Origin: an uncultured Rickettsiales bacterium
GTDB lineage: Bacteria; Pseudomonadota; Alphaproteobacteria; UBA8366
NCBI GenBank assembly: GCA_913046825.1
Contig: CAJWTF010000174.1
Span: forward strand, 1 to 6,840
DNA: 6,840 nt
Direction: 5' to 3'
Part shown: positions 5,773 to 6,840 of the stretch, piece after piece
How positions within the stretch are numbered: position 1 is the stretch's first letter
Layout of the letters: the number at the start of each line of letters is the position of its first letter
Notes under the pieces: model-generated
Told to the model about the DNA's origin: nothing
Seen by the model: the letters and a program-made list of their open reading frames with translations, nothing else
The model's database searches: none
Translations under genes and position numbers: made by a program

Positions 5773-6840
5773 TTACTGGCCGACCCCACGCAATGGGTGA
5801 AGGCCGACGGAGGTCCAATCATCTGGACAAAGGTCGACGAAGGCCTTGCTCGCCAGGGCGTGGTGGCCGACTGTTTTCGTTAGTGATTCGATGCGCGTAG
5901 CTTCGTTGGCGGCGGTACCGATGACGCTGAATTCGACCTGTTCGGGGACACCGATATTGCCGTAGAGGACTTCGCCCACATGTAGGACAGTGCCGAAGGA
6001 AATTGCGGATTTGTCGTCGGCAATTTGGGTTTCGTTGACGCGGATCAGTCGCTCGTTGGCATCCTGTAGTGCGGCGGCGGCATGCTCGGACATACCATCG
6101 ACATCGATGGGAAAGATCGCCAGGACGGCATCGCCAATAAAGCGCAGAACTTCGCCGCCATTCGCGATTACGGCCCCAGCCGTTACTTCGAAATAGTCGT
6201 TCATGGTCGCTAGCAATTCCGGCTTCGTGACCGACTCCGCCAAAGGTGTCGAGCCACGCAGGTCGGTGAACCAGATGACGGCGTTGATTTTCTCACCGAC
6301 GCCCAGCTTTATTTGATCCTGCAAGACACGGTCCCCGGCGCTGCGACTCAGATAAGCGTTCAGGACGTTGTGCGCGGTCTGTTCTTTGATGGTGACCTTG
6401 CAGGCGACGGCCAAGCGCTTCTGGATGCGCATTAGTGCGGCGATGTCATGGTCGCTGAATCCCGACTGCCGGTCTGTCAGCCAGGACGCGATCATTCCTT
6501 CAGCAATCGAATATGTGGTGGGTGTCCCTGAAAACGCGGACGCATTGATCAGATAGTCGGTCCCTCCCTCGTCCCGAAATTTTTCCAGGACGGCGAAGTC
6601 CAATAATGCGTTGTCGCCGGTGAGCCTGCGACGCTGGAAGACAGTGTCGGACTCTAGGACAACCGCGATTGGGCTTTTTTTGAATTCCTCAGTGTTCAGC
6701 ATCTCGCCATGCAGAAAGGCTTCAGTGACCAGTCCCTCGTCCGGTTTCCAGGTCAGGCTCATGCCCGCGAATAGTGGTTGCAGAGTGGTGAATCCAATCG
6801 AGCCGCGCGAGATCGGAATACCGGCGGCGCGTAGTCGTTC
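5773..6840 (-). CDS. Class III adenylate/guanylate cyclase, 5' end outside the window
   Basis: The frame is open to the right edge: 26 codons precede the first ATG (6762) and read LRAAGIPISRGSIGFTTLQP, typical of the N-terminal part of alphaproteobacterial cyclases, so that ATG is internal. Numbering from 6840, 355 residues are visible. Residues 1 to about 145 form an input region that looks GAF-like (inference). The catalytic domain follows: metal ligands D193 in FTDLRGST and D237 in FIGDAVLAIF (44 apart, as in known cyclases), and transition-state residues N312 and R316 in the GTAANEATR segment. The purine-contact lysine four residues before D237 is arginine (R233). The second purine-determining position is S305, a common bacterial choice. 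It should make a cyclic nucleotide, probably cAMP, from a soluble protein. The gene ends LRGVGQ-TAA. The next codons in frame encode IEIFAPKANRS, which resembles the usual family tail after LRGVG, then TAA at 5737-5739. The annotated protein therefore seems shortened by about 12 residues. Confidence 0.92.
   Translation of the reverse strand, partial: ERLRAAGIPISRGSIGFTTLQPLFAGMSLTWKPDEGLVTEAFLHGEMLNTEEFKKSPIAVVLESDTVFQRRRLTGDNALLDFAVLEKFRDEGGTDYLINASAFSGTPTTYSIAEGMIASWLTDRQSGFSDHDIAALMRIQKRLAVACKVTIKEQTAHNVLNAYLSRSAGDRVLQDQIKLGVGEKINAVIWFTDLRGSTPLAESVTKPELLATMNDYFEVTAGAVIANGGEVLRFIGDAVLAIFPIDVDGMSEHAAAALQDANERLIRVNETQIADDKSAISFGTVLHVGEVLYGNIGVPEQVEFSVIGTAANEATRIESLTKTVGHHALASKAFVDLCPDDWTSVGLHPLRGVGQ

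Noticed and set aside
5733..5822. Upstream extension of the reductase
   Set aside because: It would overlap the cyclase by 50 bp and add 30 residues unlike the family before the Tat-type start.
1..6840. CRISPR array, insertion sequence, phage attachment site, tRNA or rRNA
   Set aside because: I saw no regularly spaced direct repeats, transposase motifs, terminal inverted repeats or RNA-gene signatures on reading both strands.

Overview
The window reads like accessory metabolic DNA from a GC-moderate to GC-rich Gram-negative bacterium, most likely an alphaproteobacterium. That placement rests on protein style (a rhizobial/rhodospirillal-type class III cyclase, a twin-arginine aldo/keto reductase, alphaproteobacterial TauD-like and amidase proteins) and on base composition judged by eye; no rRNA or other marker gene is present. 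Every convincing gene lies on the minus strand, so transcription runs from the right edge to the left edge.

In transcription order: (1) the 3' part of a class III nucleotide cyclase gene (5773-6840, its start lies beyond the right edge), ending at a TAA that seems to interrupt the family's usual C-terminal tail; (2) an aldo/keto reductase with a twin-arginine motif at its N-terminus (4809-5732); (3) a TauD/TfdA-type Fe(II)/2-oxoglutarate dioxygenase (3856-4716); (4) an amidase-signature hydrolase (2420-3829), 26 bp downstream and with a good ribosome binding site; (5) an HpcH/HpaI-type aldolase (1514-2281); (6) a second TauD/TfdA dioxygenase (539-1402), clearly a paralogue of the first; (7) a 419-bp stretch without a convincing gene; (8) the first 39 codons of another minus-strand gene running off the left edge, possibly an M19-type dipeptidase.

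The gaps within the row hold two notable inverted repeats. One is a 28-bp interrupted palindrome just after the amidase stop (2383-2410), which could be an operator. The other is a perfect 12-bp-stem hairpin between the aldolase and the second dioxygenase (1461-1489), which could be a terminator or processing element but lacks a T-run.

Taken together, genes 2-6 look like a catabolic set. Dioxygenases would oxidise a substrate or cleave it at a carbon next to a heteroatom, the amidase would open an amide, the reductase would handle a carbonyl, and the aldolase would split a 2-keto acid, probably to a pyruvate-type product. The actual substrate cannot be read from the sequence, and no transporter or transcription factor lies in the window. 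I saw no mobile element, CRISPR array, tRNA or rRNA. The best leads are the twin-dioxygenase/amidase/aldolase arrangement and the interrupted cyclase tail.
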